Positions 24,261 to 32,395 of a stretch of 64,000 nucleotides of DNA are shown piece by piece. Numbering within the stretch: the stretch's first letter is position 1; each line of letters starts with the position of its first letter. A program made the position numbers and the translations under genes. Under the pieces are notes generated by a model. It made no database searches. It saw only the letters and a program-made list of their open reading frames with translations, and was not told the origin of the DNA. The stretch covers positions 3,388,001 through 3,452,000 of the forward strand of contig NZ_JAUSZJ010000002.1 of assembly GCF_030817475.1 (NCBI RefSeq). The letters run 5' to 3'. This DNA comes from Streptomyces sp. V2I9. Its GTDB lineage: Bacteria; Actinomycetota; Actinomycetes; Streptomycetales; Streptomycetaceae.

Positions 24261-24297
24261 GAGCCCGGCGTGCGCCACCACGGCGCACGCCGGGCTC
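24261..24297 (+). terminator. Hairpin terminator after second kinase
   Basis: GAGCCCGGCGTGCGCC and GGCGCACGCCGGGCTC form a perfect 16-bp stem with loop ACCAC. It lies between convergent genes and may act in both directions. Confidence 0.85.
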
Positions 24298-24326
24298 ACG
24301 CGTGAGCGCCCCCTCGTGCGCTGCGC

Positions 24327-25406
24327 TCACTCCGTGAAGGCCGCGCACACCGCCTCGTACTCCCGCGTCCACCACACCGCCAGGGCCGACACCGCGGGGA
24401 ACTGCGGGTCGGCCCTGCGGTCGTCGAGGCGGTAGCGCCAGCGGAGTATCCAGAAGTCGTTGAGCCGCTCCCACCACACCCGGTGCACCGCGGCCGCCAG
24501 CTCGGCGGCCCCCGCCCCGGCGGTCCGCCGGTACGCGCGGGCGTACGCCCGGACCTTCGCGAGGTCCAGCTCCCCGACGGGCCGGACGAAGAAGATCGCC
24601 GCCGCCCGGACCGCCTCCTCGGCGCGCGGCTGTACGTCCAGCCGGTCCCAGTCCACGATGGCGACCGGGTCGGCGCCCCGGTAGAGCAGGTTCAGCGGGT
24701 GGAAGTCCCCGTGCACCCAGCCGGTGGCGGGCCGGTCCGGGGTGGGCGGGCGGCGGTGGGCGTGCTGTTCGAGCAGGGCGCGCCGTTCCACGAGCCGGTG
24801 CACGGCGAGTTCGTCGAAGGCGTCGCGCGGGGTGTCCCGTCCGTCCTGCCCGCGTGCGGCGTCCAGCAGGTCGTCGATCAGCGCGAAGGTGTCGGCGGCG
24901 TCCGGGCTGTGGTGGCCCCGCCGGCCGGGCGGGTTCGCCGCATGCGGTCCGTCGCGCGGGGCCATCACCTGTTCCAGCCCGGTGTGCACGGCGCCGAGGA
25001 GCGCCCCGAGGCGGCGCGACTGGGCGAGGGTGAGCTGGGCGCCGACCCGGTGGAGGCCGTCGACCCAGGGGTGCAGGGCGTAGCACCGCTCGCCGATCAC
25101 CGTGACGGTGTCGCCTCGGGCGTCCGTCAGCGGCGGCACGACGGGCACACCGAGCGACTTCAGGCGCTGGGTGGCGCGGTGCTGGCGCACGATCGCGGCG
25201 CGTTCACCGCTCGGATCGTCGAGGTGCTTCTTGTCGAGGTGGTGCTTGAGGAAGTAGGAGCCGCTCGTGGTGGAGACGCGGTATCCGTGGTTCAGCAGGC
25301 CCTTGGTGATCGGCTCGCAGGCGAGCGGCTCGCCCACGTCCGGATAACGGCGCAGCACCTCGCCGACCGGGGGAACAGGCGGGCGAGTGACATATGAGCG
25401 CGGCAC
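24327..25406 (-). CDS. APH-fold phosphotransferase (aminoglycoside/choline/homoserine kinase-like)
   Basis: The 359-residue protein has the kinase-like APH fold: the catalytic block WVHGDFHPLNLLY, then AIVDWDRLD with the metal-binding aspartate. An N-terminal ATP-binding lobe includes GSYFLKHH. Such proteins phosphorylate small hydroxyl compounds, and overall layout resembles homoserine-kinase-type-II or spectinomycin-type members. The real substrate cannot be deduced. The start is the GTG at 25406; it lacks a Shine-Dalgarno site, but TAACAT lies 7 nt before it, so the message is probably leaderless. The gene is monocistronic by context. Confidence 0.8.
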   Translation of the reverse strand: MPRSYVTRPPVPPVGEVLRRYPDVGEPLACEPITKGLLNHGYRVSTTSGSYFLKHHLDKKHLDDPSGERAAIVRQHRATQRLKSLGVPVVPPLTDARGDTVTVIGERCYALHPWVDGLHRVGAQLTLAQSRRLGALLGAVHTGLEQVMAPRDGPHAANPPGRRGHHSPDAADTFALIDDLLDAARGQDGRDTPRDAFDELAVHRLVERRALLEQHAHRRPPTPDRPATGWVHGDFHPLNLLYRGADPVAIVDWDRLDVQPRAEEAVRAAAIFFVRPVGELDLAKVRAYARAYRRTAGAGAAELAAAVHRVWWERLNDFWILRWRYRLDDRRADPQFPAVSALAVWWTREYEAVCAAFTE

Positions 25407-25559
25407 TTACCAGATGTTAGATCACTCTGCGTGTTCGCTTCGCGGAGTTGCGGTCACCCCTGGCGATGCGCTAGGGAAGCCGCGCTGCCGCGGGCCCCGC
25501 CGTCCGCAGACGCGCTGCCGTGTTCGACGCCTCGGAAGGGCGGTCGGCGACTCGACGGT

Positions 25560-26063
25560 TCAGAAGGTCAGCCGGTGTTCCGTGGCGAAGTGCGGATCGA
25601 CCCGGAGGTAGGCCGGTGTGTAGGGCTCACCGTTCACGGAGACGGGCGCGGCTCCGAACAGTTCCTCCTGCTCGGGGCAGGGGTGCACGATCTCGGCGGG
25701 CCCGGTGAACTGTACCGACCACAGGTCGCCGCCGTCGCCGGAGACGCTGCCGCTGTAGTTGTCCGCCCCGTAGGCGACCACGCTCCCGTCGCACGCCTCG
25801 TGGTGGCCGAAGCCGCCGTGCATCCGCAGCAGGATGTGTCCGTCGCTCACGATGTGCCGGGCGACCGACAGGAACGGCAGCGCCCGCATGCTGGTGGCGA
25901 GGCGGCCGTACGGGACCCGTCGCAGCAGCTCGATCGGCTCGACCTTCTCGGCCCGCCCGGTCCGTGCCGCCGGGGCGGTCCGCTCCGCCCGCGCGGCCCG
26001 CTCGGTCGTGCCGGTCACGGCGCGCCGGATCGCCTCGGTCGCGGGGAGTTCGTCGAAGGACAT
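25560..26063 (-). CDS. Pyridoxamine 5'-phosphate oxidase-like flavin/split-barrel protein
   Basis: The 167-residue product resembles the PNPOx-like split-barrel family, with VPYGRLATSMRALPFLSVARHI in the strand that lines the flavin site and GSVVAYGADNYSG further on. Such proteins bind FMN or F420 and often belong to hypoxia or dormancy regulons in actinobacteria. The ATG at 26063 has GGAGG close by (2 nt), so the in-frame GTG at 26072 is an alternative. A DosR-type box sits 60 nt upstream of the ATG. True pyridoxine oxidase activity is unlikely given its divergence. Confidence 0.75.
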   Translation of the reverse strand: MSFDELPATEAIRRAVTGTTERAARAERTAPAARTGRAEKVEPIELLRRVPYGRLATSMRALPFLSVARHIVSDGHILLRMHGGFGHHEACDGSVVAYGADNYSGSVSGDGGDLWSVQFTGPAEIVHPCPEQEELFGAAPVSVNGEPYTPAYLRVDPHFATEHRLTF

Positions 26064-26122
26064 GGCCTCCACTGTTCCCCGGACGTAGGGGCCGCGTAAG
26101 AGTCGCCTGCCCCACGTGACGC

Positions 26123-26136
26123 GGGACCAAAGTCCC
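26123..26136. promoter_or_regulatory. DosR/DevR-type box upstream of PNPOx-like gene
   Basis: GGGACCAAAGTCCC has perfect GGGAC/GTCCC arms and differs by one base from the mycobacterial DosR core GGGACTWWAGTCCC. The flanking bases (C before, G after) also fit the S positions of that consensus. Confidence 0.65.
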
Positions 26137-26183
26137 GGGCGGCCGTCTCCGGCCGCAGGCCCACGGCCGGAGACGGCCGCCCG
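26136..26183 (-). terminator. Hairpin terminator after response-regulator gene
   Basis: Perfect 20-bp arms (26136-26155 and 26164-26183, core GGCCGTCTCCGGCC) enclose an 8-nt loop. It ends the response-regulator transcript before the PNPOx-like gene and abuts the DosR-type box. Confidence 0.8.
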
Positions 26184-26237
26184 GCGCACGGTGTTGAGGG
26201 CCTACGGCCGGGGCCGAGGGCGTACGGTCGGCGCGGA

Positions 26238-26285
26238 CCGAGGGGTACGGCAGGGTGGGCTCCGAGGGGTACGGCAGGGTGGGCT
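26238..26285. repeat. Perfect 24-bp tandem duplication
   Basis: Two identical 24-bp units (26238-26261, 26262-26285), each containing GGGGTACGGCAGGGTGGG, sit between the response-regulator stop and its terminator. No function is evident. Confidence 0.85.
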
Positions 26286-26334
26286 GAGGGCCCACTGGCC
26301 GGGCCGAGGCCCTACCTGCGGGGCGGTCCGGGAC

Positions 26335-26994
26335 TCAGCGGCGTTCGGCCTGGAGGCGGGCGACGTACGCGGCGGCCTGCGAGCGGCGCTCCATGCCCAG
26401 CTTCGACAGCAGGCTGGAGACGTAGTTCTTGATGGTCTTCTCGGCCAGGTGCAGCCGCTCGCCGATGACCCGGTTGGTGAGCCCCTCGCCGATCAGGTCC
26501 AGGATCTTGCGTTCCTGCTCGGTCAGTCCGGCCAGCTTGTCGTCCTTCTTGCCGCTGCCGCCGTCCCGCAGCCGTTCCAGTACGCGGGCGGTCGCCACCG
26601 GGTCCAGCAGGGATTTCCCGGCCGCCACGTCCCGTACCGCATTCAGCAGTTCATCGCCCCGGATCGCCTTCAGGACATATCCCGACGCGCCCGCCATGAT
26701 CGCGTCGAAAAGCGCCTCGTCATCGGCGTACGAGGTGAGCATCAGACAGGCGATGTTCTCGTCCCGGGAACGGACCTCCCGGCACACCTCCACCCCGCTG
26801 CCGTCCGGCAGCCGTACGTCGAGCACCGCAACGTCGGGGCGCGTCGCAGGAATCCGCACCAGGGCGTCCGCCGCCGTACCGGCCTCCCCGACCACCTCGA
26901 TGTCCGGTTCGGAGGCGAGCAGCTCATGGACGCCACGCCGGACGACCTCGTGATCGTCGAGCAGAAATACCGTGATTTTTCCTTCTTCGCGCAC
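26335..26994 (-). CDS. NarL/LuxR-family response regulator of the DosR/DevR type
   Basis: The 219-residue protein has a receiver domain with the acidic pair DD at residues 13-14, phospho-acceptor Asp59 in [12 protein letters not shown] and the lysine in [10 protein letters not shown] LuxR-type helix-turn-helix follows ([20 protein letters not shown] and [18 protein letters not shown]). The wording of both domains, including [11 protein letters not shown] and [19 protein letters not shown], is close to mycobacterial DevR/DosR. No sensor kinase is adjacent, so it is an orphan here. The start is the GTG at 26994, which places the receiver domain at the usual distance. A DosR-type box lies past its 3' end, before the PNPOx-like gene. 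Confidence 0.85.
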   Translation of the reverse strand: MREEGKITVFLLDDHEVVRRGVHELLASEPDIEVVGEAGTAADALVRIPATRPDVAVLDVRLPDGSGVEVCREVRSRDENIACLMLTSYADDEALFDAIMAGASGYVLKAIRGDELLNAVRDVAAGKSLLDPVATARVLERLRDGGSGKKDDKLAGLTEQERKILDLIGEGLTNRVIGERLHLAEKTIKNYVSSLLSKLGMERRSQAAAYVARLQAERR

Positions 26995-27343
26995 GATCGC
27001 AGTCTCACATACTCGCCTCCGCTCCGCTCTTCCCTGGCGCTGATCCGCGGGATAACGTGCCGTTGTTCCGGCGGCCTGCAAGGCTGTTTCCAGTGCCCTG
27101 ACCAGCAGAGCTTCGAGATTTTTTCGATTTACTTGGAAATCCAAGCAAAATCGCAGGTCAGATAGGGTTTCGCAGTTGTGCGAAGCACTGGGTAACGTGC
27201 CTATGACAGGGCGCTCGCCGGGGCACCTGTCACGCCTGATCCCGGCCGGCCGGCACCCACCCCGTGCGCGTCAGCCGGATTCAGGCGAGCCGCACTGGTT
27301 TCCCGGCAGACCCCGGGGGCCGGACCGACGGAGGAGCACGCAC
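26995..27343. other. Divergent promoter region, response regulator and second bkd operon
   Basis: This 349-nt region has no gene. It contains the most A+T-rich patch seen in the window (about 27110-27175), with the inverted repeat at 27132-27145, and ends with the ribosome site GGAGGAG at 27330-27336. Confidence 0.65.
27132..27145. promoter_or_regulatory. A+T-rich inverted repeat, candidate Lrp-type operator
   Basis: CTTGGAAATCCAAG has perfect CTTGG/CCAAG arms around AAAT and is flanked by GATTT and AAATC. The A/T-rich centre resembles sites bound by Lrp-family proteins, so the BkdR-like protein is one candidate ligand. The response regulator is another. Confidence 0.45.
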
Positions 27344-28504
27344 GTGACCGTGGAGAGTACTGCCGCCGCGCGCAAACCGCGACGCGCCAGTAAGCGCACC
27401 AGCGCCGCGAAGAAGCCGGAGAGTGCCGAGCCCCAGCTCGTACAGCTGCTCACGCCCGAGGGCGAACGCGTCGAGCACCCGGACTACAGCATCGACCTGA
27501 GCGCCGACGAACTGCGCGGCCTGTACCGGGACATGGTGCTCACCCGCCGCTTCGACGCCGAGGCGACCGCCCTCCAGCGCCAGGGCGAGCTGGGCCTGTG
27601 GGCCTCGCTGCTCGGCCAGGAGGCCGCGCAGATCGGCAGCGGCCGGGCCCTGCGTGACGACGACTACGTCTTCCCGACCTACCGTGAGCACGGGGTCGCC
27701 TGGTGCCGGGGCGTCGACCCGACCAACCTGCTCGGCATGTTCCGCGGCGTGAACCACGGCGGCTGGGACCCGAACAGCAACAACTTCCACCTGTACACGA
27801 TCGTCATCGGCGCGCAGACGCTGCACGCCGCCGGCTACGCCATGGGCGTCGCCAAGGACGGTGCGGACTCCGCCGTGATCGCGTACTTCGGTGACGGGGC
27901 CTCCAGCCAGGGTGACGTCGCCGAGTCGTTCACCTTCTCCGCGGTCTACAACGCCCCGGTCGTCTTCTTCTGCCAGAACAACCAGTGGGCGATCTCCGAG
28001 CCCACCGAGCGCCAGACACGGGTGCCGCTCTACCAGCGAGCCCAGGGCTTCGGCTTCCCCGGCGTCCGTGTCGACGGCAACGACGTGCTGGCCTGCCTGG
28101 CCGTCACGCGTTCCGCGCTGGAGCGGGCCCGCCGGGGCGAGGGCCCGACCCTCGTCGAGGCGTTCACCTACCGCATGGGCGCGCACACCACCTCCGACGA
28201 CCCGACGAAGTACCGGGCCGACGAGGAGCGGGCCGCCTGGGAGGCCAAGGACCCGATCCTGCGGCTGCGGGCGTACCTGGAGAAGGAGAAGTTCGCGGAC
28301 GACGCCTTCTTCACCGCGCTCGACGAGGAGAGCGAGACCCTCGGCAAGCGGGTGCGTGAGACGGTGCGCGCGATGCCCGACCCGGACCCGATGGCCCTGT
28401 TCGAGCACGGCTACGCCGACGGCAACTCCCTCGTGGACGAGGAGCGCGCCCAGTTCGCCGCCTACCAGGCATCGTTCGCCGACTCTGCCGAGGAGGGCAA
28501 GTAG
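27344..28504 (+). CDS. bkdA: Second branched-chain keto acid dehydrogenase E1 alpha subunit
   Basis: The 386-residue thiamine-diphosphate E1 alpha has the cofactor block GDGASSQGDVAESFTFSAVY ending in QNNQ. The first 40 residues are basic (KPRRASKRTSAAKKPE) and absent from the copy at 5493. The GTG start follows GGAGGAG by 7 nt. It is the first gene of a compact E1alpha-E1beta-E2 operon. The two E1 alpha proteins are clearly diverged, so they likely differ in keto-acid preference or timing. Confidence 0.9.
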   Translation: MTVESTAAARKPRRASKRTSAAKKPESAEPQLVQLLTPEGERVEHPDYSIDLSADELRGLYRDMVLTRRFDAEATALQRQGELGLWASLLGQEAAQIGSGRALRDDDYVFPTYREHGVAWCRGVDPTNLLGMFRGVNHGGWDPNSNNFHLYTIVIGAQTLHAAGYAMGVAKDGADSAVIAYFGDGASSQGDVAESFTFSAVYNAPVVFFCQNNQWAISEPTERQTRVPLYQRAQGFGFPGVRVDGNDVLACLAVTRSALERARRGEGPTLVEAFTYRMGAHTTSDDPTKYRADEERAAWEAKDPILRLRAYLEKEKFADDAFFTALDEESETLGKRVRETVRAMPDPDPMALFEHGYADGNSLVDEERAQFAAYQASFADSAEEGK

Positions 28505-28506
28505 CC

Positions 28507-29487
28507 ATGGCCGTGGAAAAGATGTCCATCGCGAAAGCGCTCAACGAGTCGCTCCGCCTCGCCCTCGACAACGACCCCAAGGTCCTCATCATGGGCGAGG
28601 ACGTCGGCAAGCTCGGCGGCGTCTTCCGGATCACCGACGGGCTCCAGAAGGACTTCGGCGAGGAGCGGGTCATCGACACCCCGCTCGCGGAGTCCGGCAT
28701 CGTCGGTACGGCGATCGGCCTGGCCCTGCGCGGCTACCGTCCCGTCGTCGAGATCCAGTTCGACGGTTTCGTCTTCCCCGCGTACGACCAGATCGTCACG
28801 CAGCTCGCCAAGATGCACGCCCGCTCGCTCGGCAAGGTCAAGCTGCCGGTCGTCGTGCGCATCCCGTACGGCGGCGGCATCGGCGCGGTCGAGCACCACA
28901 GCGAGTCCCCCGAGGCGCTGTTCGCGCACGTGGCGGGCCTGAAGGTGGTCTCGCCGTCCAACGCGAGCGACGCCTACTGGATGATGCAGCAGGCCGTCCA
29001 GAGCGACGACCCGGTCATCTTCTTCGAGCCCAAGCGCCGTTACTGGGACAAGGGCGAGGTCGACACCGACTCCATCCCCGGCCCGCTGCACAAGGCCGTG
29101 ACGGTCCGCGAGGGCAGCGACCTCACGCTCGTCGCGTACGGGCCGATGGTGAAGGTCTGCCTGGAAGCGGCCGCGGCCGCCCGCGAGGAGGGCAAGTCGA
29201 TCGAGGTCCTGGACCTGCGCTCGATGTCCCCGATCGACTTCGACGCCATCCAGGCGTCGGCCGAGAAGACCGGCCGGGTCGTGGTCGTCCACGAGGCGCC
29301 CGTCTTCTACGGCTCCGGCGCGGAGATCGCCGCCCGGATCACCGAGCGCTGCTTCTACCACCTCGAAGCCCCCGTGCTGCGGGTCGGCGGCTACCACGTC
29401 CCCTACCCGCCGGCCCGGCTGGAGGACGAGTACCTGCCCGGTCTGGACCGGGTGCTCGACGCCGTCGACCGCTCGCTGGCGTTCTGA
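28507..29487 (+). CDS. bkdB: Second branched-chain keto acid dehydrogenase E1 beta subunit
   Basis: The 326-residue protein has the conserved E1 beta blocks EDVGKLGGVFRITDGLQKDF, VRIPYGGGIGAVEHHSESPE and GYHVPYPPARLEDEYLPGLD. It starts 2 nt after the E1 alpha stop, so the genes are almost certainly co-transcribed and coupled. It lacks the short N-terminal extension of the first copy. It combines with E1 alpha to form the decarboxylase that loads the lipoyl arm of E2. Confidence 0.93.
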   Translation: MAVEKMSIAKALNESLRLALDNDPKVLIMGEDVGKLGGVFRITDGLQKDFGEERVIDTPLAESGIVGTAIGLALRGYRPVVEIQFDGFVFPAYDQIVTQLAKMHARSLGKVKLPVVVRIPYGGGIGAVEHHSESPEALFAHVAGLKVVSPSNASDAYWMMQQAVQSDDPVIFFEPKRRYWDKGEVDTDSIPGPLHKAVTVREGSDLTLVAYGPMVKVCLEAAAAAREEGKSIEVLDLRSMSPIDFDAIQASAEKTGRVVVVHEAPVFYGSGAEIAARITERCFYHLEAPVLRVGGYHVPYPPARLEDEYLPGLDRVLDAVDRSLAF

Positions 29488-29498
29488 GGAGAGGGTTC

Positions 29499-30977
29499 GT
29501 GACGACGATGACCGATACGTCTGCTCGCTTCCGTGAGTTCAAGATGCCCGACGTGGGCGAAGGACTGACCGAGGCCGAGATCCTCAAGTGGTACGTGCAG
29601 CCCGGCGACACCGTCACCGACGGCCAGGTCGTGTGCGAGGTCGAGACCGCGAAGGCGGCCGTCGAGCTGCCGATCCCGTTCGACGGGGTGGTGCACGAGC
29701 TGCGCTTCGCCGAGGGCACGACCGTCGATGTCGGCCAGGTGATCATCGCGATCGACGTGGCTCCGGGCAGCGGCGACGCCCCGGCCCCGGCCGCCGAGCC
29801 GGCCCGGGAGCCGGTGGAGGCCCCGGAGGCCGATGCCGAGCCGAAGGGCCGTACACCGGTCCTGGTGGGGTACGGCGTCGCCGAGTCCTCCACCAAGCGC
29901 CGCCCGCGCAAGGGGGCGGCCGCCGCTCCGGAGGCCGCCGCCGTCGCGGCGGCGGTCCAGGCCGAGCTGAACGGGCACGGGGCGCCCGCCGCTCCCGCTC
30001 CCGCCGCTCCCGCTCCCGCCGCTCCCGCTCCCGCCGCTCCCGCGCAGGCCGGTGCGGCGGCCGGCGGCCGTCCGCTCGCCAAGCCGCCGGTACGCAAGCT
30101 GGCGAAGGACCTGGGCATCGACCTGGCGTCGGTGGTGCCGACCGGCAAGGACGGGATCATCACCCGCGAGGACGTCCACGCGGCGGCGGCCCCGGCCCCG
30201 TCCCGTGCCGCCCCAGCCCCGGTGGCCGCCGAGGCTCCGGCAGCCGCCGCGCCCGCCGCCGACGTACGGGACTCCGCCCGTGAGACCCGCGTCCCGGTCA
30301 AGGGCGTCCGCAAGGCCATCGCGCAGGCGATGGTCGGCAGCGCGTTCACCGCGCCGCACGTCACCGAGTTCGTGACGGTGGACGTGACGCGCACGATGAA
30401 GCTCGTGGCCGAGCTCAAGGAGGACAAGGACATGGCGGGGGTGCGGGTCAATCCGCTCCTCGTCATCGCCAAGGCCCTCCTGGTCGCCATCAAGCGGAAC
30501 CCCGAGGTCAACGCCGCCTGGGACGAGGTCAACCAGGAGATCGTGCGGAAGCACTACGTGAACCTGGGCATCGCGGCGGCCACCCCGCGCGGTCTGATCG
30601 TGCCGAACATCAAGGACGCGCACGACAAGACGCTGCCGCAGCTCGCGGAGGCCCTGGGCGAGCTGGTCGCCACGGCGCGGGAGGGCAGGACGTCCCCGGC
30701 CGCGATGGCGGGCGGCACGGTGACCATCACCAACGTCGGCGTCTTCGGCGTCGACACCGGTACGCCGATCCTCAATCCGGGCGAGTCCGCGATCCTGGCG
30801 GTCGGCGCGATCAAGCTCCAGCCGTGGGTCCACAAGGGCAAGGTGAAGCCCCGTCAGGTCACCACGCTGGCCCTGTCGTTCGACCACCGCCTGGTCGACG
30901 GCGAACTGGGCTCCAAGGTGCTGGCCGACGTGGCCGCGATCCTGGAGCAGCCGAAGAGGCTCATCACCTGGGCCTGA
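29499..30977 (+). CDS. bkdC: Second dihydrolipoamide acyltransferase E2 with Ala-Pro linker
   Basis: The 492-residue E2 has a lipoyl domain with Lys52 in CEVETAKAAVELP, an Ala/Pro linker, an E3/E1-binding domain (KPPVRKLAKDLGIDLASVVP) and a catalytic domain ending in SFDHRLVDGELG. The linker contains tandem APAAP units encoded by a 15-nt DNA repeat. I chose the GTG at 29499 because AGGAG lies 7 nt upstream; the ATG at 29508 is the alternative. As with the first cluster, no E3 gene follows. A strong hairpin ends the operon. Confidence 0.92.
   Translation: MTTMTDTSARFREFKMPDVGEGLTEAEILKWYVQPGDTVTDGQVVCEVETAKAAVELPIPFDGVVHELRFAEGTTVDVGQVIIAIDVAPGSGDAPAPAAEPAREPVEAPEADAEPKGRTPVLVGYGVAESSTKRRPRKGAAAAPEAAAVAAAVQAELNGHGAPAAPAPAAPAPAAPAPAAPAQAGAAAGGRPLAKPPVRKLAKDLGIDLASVVPTGKDGIITREDVHAAAAPAPSRAAPAPVAAEAPAAAAPAADVRDSARETRVPVKGVRKAIAQAMVGSAFTAPHVTEFVTVDVTRTMKLVAELKEDKDMAGVRVNPLLVIAKALLVAIKRNPEVNAAWDEVNQEIVRKHYVNLGIAAATPRGLIVPNIKDAHDKTLPQLAEALGELVATAREGRTSPAAMAGGTVTITNVGVFGVDTGTPILNPGESAILAVGAIKLQPWVHKGKVKPRQVTTLALSFDHRLVDGELGSKVLADVAAILEQPKRLITWA
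29991..30043 (+). repeat. 15-nt tandem repeat encoding the E2 linker
   Basis: The unit GCTCCCGCTCCCGCC is repeated perfectly three times plus a partial fourth. It encodes Ala-Pro-Ala-Pro-Ala steps of the flexible linker and may vary in number among strains by slippage. Confidence 0.9.
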
Positions 30978-30991
30978 CGGGCGAACGGACA

Positions 30992-31025
30992 AAGGGTGCG
31001 GCCACCGGTTGGTGGCCGCACCCTT
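30992..31025. terminator. Bidirectional hairpin between bkdC and D,D-peptidase gene
   Basis: AAGGGTGCGGCCACC and GGTGGCCGCACCCTT form a perfect 15-bp stem with loop GGTT between convergent genes. Confidence 0.9.
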
Positions 31026-31071
31026 CTGTTGTGTCCGCTGCGGTGTCCGGCCGGTCAGGCCCGGTACCGGA

Positions 31072-32046
31072 TCAGTCGCGCTGGGCGCCCTGGGGGAGCG
31101 TGCGCAGCTGCATGGTCGACGCGGTGGTGGAGCCGAAGCCGTAGTCCAGCAGCTTGGCCGCGTCGTTGTAGCGGTCGGTGCCGTTCAGGATGACGCCGAC
31201 GTACGTCTTGTCACCGCGGGTGGCGGCGAAGATGAGGCAGGGGCCTGCCGCGGTGCCGGTGCCGGTCTTGATACCGACGGCGCCGCTGTAGGAGCCGAGC
31301 AGCTTGTTGGTGTTGTACCAGGTGTACGTGCGCAGCGCGCCGGTGCTGGTCGTCACGGGCGTCACGTACTTGGTGGTGCTCATGATGCCGCGCAGTGTCG
31401 AGCCCCGCATCGCATAGCTGGCGAGCTGCGCGAGATCGCGCGGGGTCGAGTAGTTGTTCCCGGTCGACGAAATGCCGTCGAACGAGTCGAACATGGTGTT
31501 GGTCATCCCGAGCGACGCGGCCTTCTTGTTCATCTGGCCGATGAACTGCTTGGTCCGGGCGGCCCGGGTGGTGCCCACGCCGTAGGCGTCGGCGAGTGCG
31601 TACGCCGCGTCACAGCCGGACGGAAGCATCAGCGCGTGGAGCAGCTGACGGACCGTGGCCTTGTCGCCGGTCCTCAGGTCCGCCGTGCTGGCGCCCTTGG
31701 CCGTGACGTAGTCGCGGTAGGTCTGCGAGATGGTCACCTTGCGGGACAGATCGACGCCGGGGGTGTTGAGGACCACGGCGGCGGTCATGACCTTGGTGGT
31801 GCTGGCCATCTGCCGCTTGGTGTCGGCGGCCTTGCCGTACTTCTTGGCGCCGGTCGCCTTGTCCTGCAGGAACGCGCCCTTGGCGCTGAGCGTCGGCAGC
31901 GGGACGGCGGCCTGGGCAGGTGACATGAGGGGGGTGACCCCCAGCATCACGCCACCGGATACGACAGCTGCGACGACAGAGTTGCGCAGGCGCTTGCGGC
32001 CGGCCTTGTGACCAGCCTTTGGGCGGGCCTTGTGGCTCGATATCAA
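31072..32046 (-). CDS. K15-type D,D-peptidase / penicillin-binding protein, copy 1
   Basis: The 324-residue exported serine peptidase has the three active-site motifs STTK (Ser82), SGC (Ser143-Cys145) and KTGT (Lys260). The second motif has Cys in place of the usual Asn, as in the Streptomyces K15 D,D-transpeptidase. It trims or cross-links peptidoglycan outside the membrane. A basic N-terminus and hydrophobic segment ending in SPAQA form a signal peptide. The start is a TTG with GGAG a few bases before it; no nearby ATG or GTG fits. It lies head-to-tail with a paralogue at 32396. Confidence 0.88.
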   Translation of the reverse strand: MISSHKARPKAGHKAGRKRLRNSVVAAVVSGGVMLGVTPLMSPAQAAVPLPTLSAKGAFLQDKATGAKKYGKAADTKRQMASTTKVMTAAVVLNTPGVDLSRKVTISQTYRDYVTAKGASTADLRTGDKATVRQLLHALMLPSGCDAAYALADAYGVGTTRAARTKQFIGQMNKKAASLGMTNTMFDSFDGISSTGNNYSTPRDLAQLASYAMRGSTLRGIMSTTKYVTPVTTSTGALRTYTWYNTNKLLGSYSGAVGIKTGTGTAAGPCLIFAATRGDKTYVGVILNGTDRYNDAAKLLDYGFGSTTASTMQLRTLPQGAQRD

Positions 32047-32395
32047 TGAACGCTCCGAGTTCGCGAATGCATTGAGGGGCCGGAACAGGAAGAGGCCCCG
32101 ATACGAGACTCATGAGCGGCCCGCAAGGATGTACGCGGACATGGCAAAGAATGTGGCGGCGAACCCGTCGTGCGTGGGTCCGCGCGACGGCCGCGCGGGC
32201 CTACCGGCCTTTCGCCTGCCCGGACCGGGTCCTGGACGTACCGATCACGAGCGTTGGCCGACACCGACCGGGCTTGATCAGGGCGAAGACCCCCGGTGTG
32301 GTGGAGGTGTCGGGTCTTCACCACACCGGAGGTCTTCATGCCCCGCGGTCACGCCTGGCCGGCCGTTCACGGCAGGCGGCTGCGGGGCGGCACGC
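32047..32395. other. Spacer between the two D,D-peptidase genes
   Basis: This 349-nt region has no gene. It contains the hairpin terminator of the upstream paralogue at 32285-32337 and the ribosome site of the downstream one. A GGGGCC/GGCCCC pair near 32070-32100 could form a small leader hairpin. Confidence 0.6.
32285..32337 (-). terminator. Hairpin terminator after D,D-peptidase copy 2
   Basis: CCGGTGTGGTG and CACCACACCGG, extended outward by GAAGACC/GGTCTTC across one mismatch, give an 18-bp stem. The 15-nt loop is larger than usual. Confidence 0.75.
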
